Assembly (NCBI RefSeq): GCF_037975245.1
Contig: NC_092574.1
Coordinates: 6,874,713 to 6,938,712 of the forward strand
DNA from: Apostichopus japonicus
Lineage: Eukaryota; Echinodermata; Holothuroidea; Aspidochirotida; Stichopodidae
Length of the DNA stretch: 64,000 bases
Direction: 5' to 3'
The notes below the pieces were generated by a model, which had not been told where the DNA came from, did no database searches, and saw only the letters and a list, made by a program, of their open reading frames with translations. Made by a program: the position numbers and the translations under genes. Positions 62,540 to 64,000 of this stretch are shown piece after piece. Each line of letters begins with the position of its first letter. The first letter of the stretch is position 1.

Positions 62540-62733
62540 GTTACCATCCCTCTTTGTAGTATTAGTATTAACACCCCCCCTCCACATCCCACCCCTTCCC
62601 TCCACTCCCCTCCCCATCACAAGCCATCATCATACCATCAGATATTTCATGGTGATCATCATTATGTATAATCCAATTACACAGTCATTGGTTCATATCA
62701 TATCAGCATGGGAGAAATGGAAATAATATTCAG

Positions 62734-62739
62734 AATAAA
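62734..62739 (+). terminator. Poly(A) signal after the short-form JIP exon
   Basis: AATAAA, 195 nt after the TAA at 62537. It would end a short transcript near 62755-62770 and supports exon 5 as a terminal exon. Confidence 0.5.
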
Positions 62740-62770
62740 TTTGAAAAGTTTACTCAGGGAAGGATTGGAG

Positions 62771-64000
62771 CTTGTACCATGAGAAAGAGGACGTTAAAAT
62801 CAAAAGGCGCATATATATGTTTCTTTTATTGTTAGTACATTACAATATATATTTCAATATATCTCACATGATCAAATGAGTCCTTGGGCATTAGTCTAAA
62901 GGTTTTGTGCAAAAATGTGGGATTCTAATAGTAAGTTATCCATTTGGCTTCAATTTTCAAGGATGTTGTAATAATTAGCCCCCCCACTTCCCCACCCCTC
63001 CTCTGACCCAGGCCATGTTTGATCAGCTACAATGTTAAGATATGGTTGAGGGCAAGACTGGTGATGTCTGTAGTCTACTATTAACCAAAATCAGATATAC
63101 ATTTGAAACAAAAAAGGACAAAAGAAAGTGGATGTGGGGGGGGGAGGGGGAATGGTAAGGGAACGTTAGGTGCTAGTGGTAAAATCAAACGTGAAATGAA
63201 CTTGCTTCAAATGATTGGTGATTATTGGGCTGTATTTCATATGGTTACATTCAAAAGTATATGGGAAGCGAAGTTAAGTTATCCATGGCAATTGTGAGGA
63301 ACAATTTAAAAAGAGTTACTCTATAGGTCTTACCTGCGACAACAGTCCATGTTGTTCAAGAAATCAGTTTGTCGATTTTTGATGAGGAAAAAAAAAATCA
63401 TTAATGAAAAGCAATTGCTCATAAAGGCTTAATATTTGGTGATTGGTATCTAACTTTTCTGCTGCAATTACTAATACTAACACAACTCTGATTCCCTTTT
63501 ATTTAATTTCAAGGCGAGATAAAATAAATGATGTATTTCTTGATTTCTAGTGTAATATTTTATATATTACTCACTCTTCTTTAACAATTATGTATGTCAA
63601 AGCATAATATGTTTGAATGAAGGTAGATACAGGTACATATGGAAGGTTCCTGTTAAGTCAGTAGTGCAAAGAGAAATTTTGTTATTTAACTTATCTATTG
63701 TCATCTTAAACTTGTTTTGAAGATCTAAAGTTTATGGAGGTTTGCATTACTTGATATATTCTAGACATGAGATTAATTCTTGGGTTAAATAACAAGAATA
63801 CCTAACAGCTGTTTGGACAGCTAATTTATAGCAAGGTTTATAAATGAGATACCAATATTTGAGTAATTCTTCAGTTCAAACATGGTATGCTGCTACATAT
63901 ATCAAAAAAGTTATACAAGTTATCAGTTCATTTTCGATTTATCCAACATTTGTAGACATGATTTCTATGTAAGTTTAGTTTTCAGTACTCTTACAGGACT
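62771..64000. other. Presumed JIP intron, no exon recognised
   Basis: Contains C- and G-runs (62980, 63135) and otherwise AT-rich DNA. I looked for the next conserved JIP3/JIP4 segment and did not find it; it probably lies beyond the window. Confidence 0.4.

Noticed and set aside
62313-62726. 137-codon ORF around the JIP terminal exon
   Set aside because: Uses a different frame from the one set by the upstream JIP exons; it is a shadow of the hydrophobic exon and intron.

Overview
The window reads as nuclear DNA of an invertebrate animal. It is AT-rich, with small coding exons joined by GT-AG introns, long (TA)n tracts, many short runs of G or C, and a large share of non-autonomous transposons. 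Exon content (DOMON-domain proteins, a secreted C-type lectin, a JIP3/JIP4 scaffold) and repeat style suggest a deuterostome, most likely an echinoderm such as a sea cucumber. The species is inference only.

Layout: 1-0.5 kb is a minisatellite. From 1.7 to 5.6 kb on the minus strand is a five-exon gene for a secreted or surface DOMON protein (gene A). From 6.5 to 13.6 kb is transposon territory: an element inserted in a TA microsatellite, a foldback element built of ACTTAAGT palindromes, and a nested element. A three-exon C-type lectin gene with a TATA box and poly(A) signal runs from 19.45 to 22.96 kb on the plus strand. A short possible secreted ORF lies at 24.2 kb. A second DOMON gene (gene B) lies on the minus strand at 28.27-31.98 kb. 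It has the same five-exon layout and phases as A, plus histidine-rich segments. A possible two-exon small secreted protein gene is at 33.0-33.3 kb.

From 33.5 to 53 kb are dispersed repeats, a terminal-inverted-repeat element with a visible empty-site copy, Penelope-like remnants and several hAT-like elements with intact 8-bp target duplications. From 53.5 kb on, the plus strand carries the N-terminal exons of the JIP3/JIP4 gene. Its fifth exon, at 62.46 kb, is in frame and encodes a hydrophobic segment, then a stop and a poly(A) signal. This predicts a short membrane-anchored form of a protein otherwise known as a large cytosolic scaffold. The remaining exons of the long form are not visible before the window ends.

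The DOMON genes and the lectin encode secreted or surface proteins that could act in extracellular metal/haem or sugar binding. The JIP gene is unrelated (kinesin/dynein-linked transport and JNK scaffolding). All splice joins were read by eye from consensus sites, reading phase and family resemblance; no transcript data were available.
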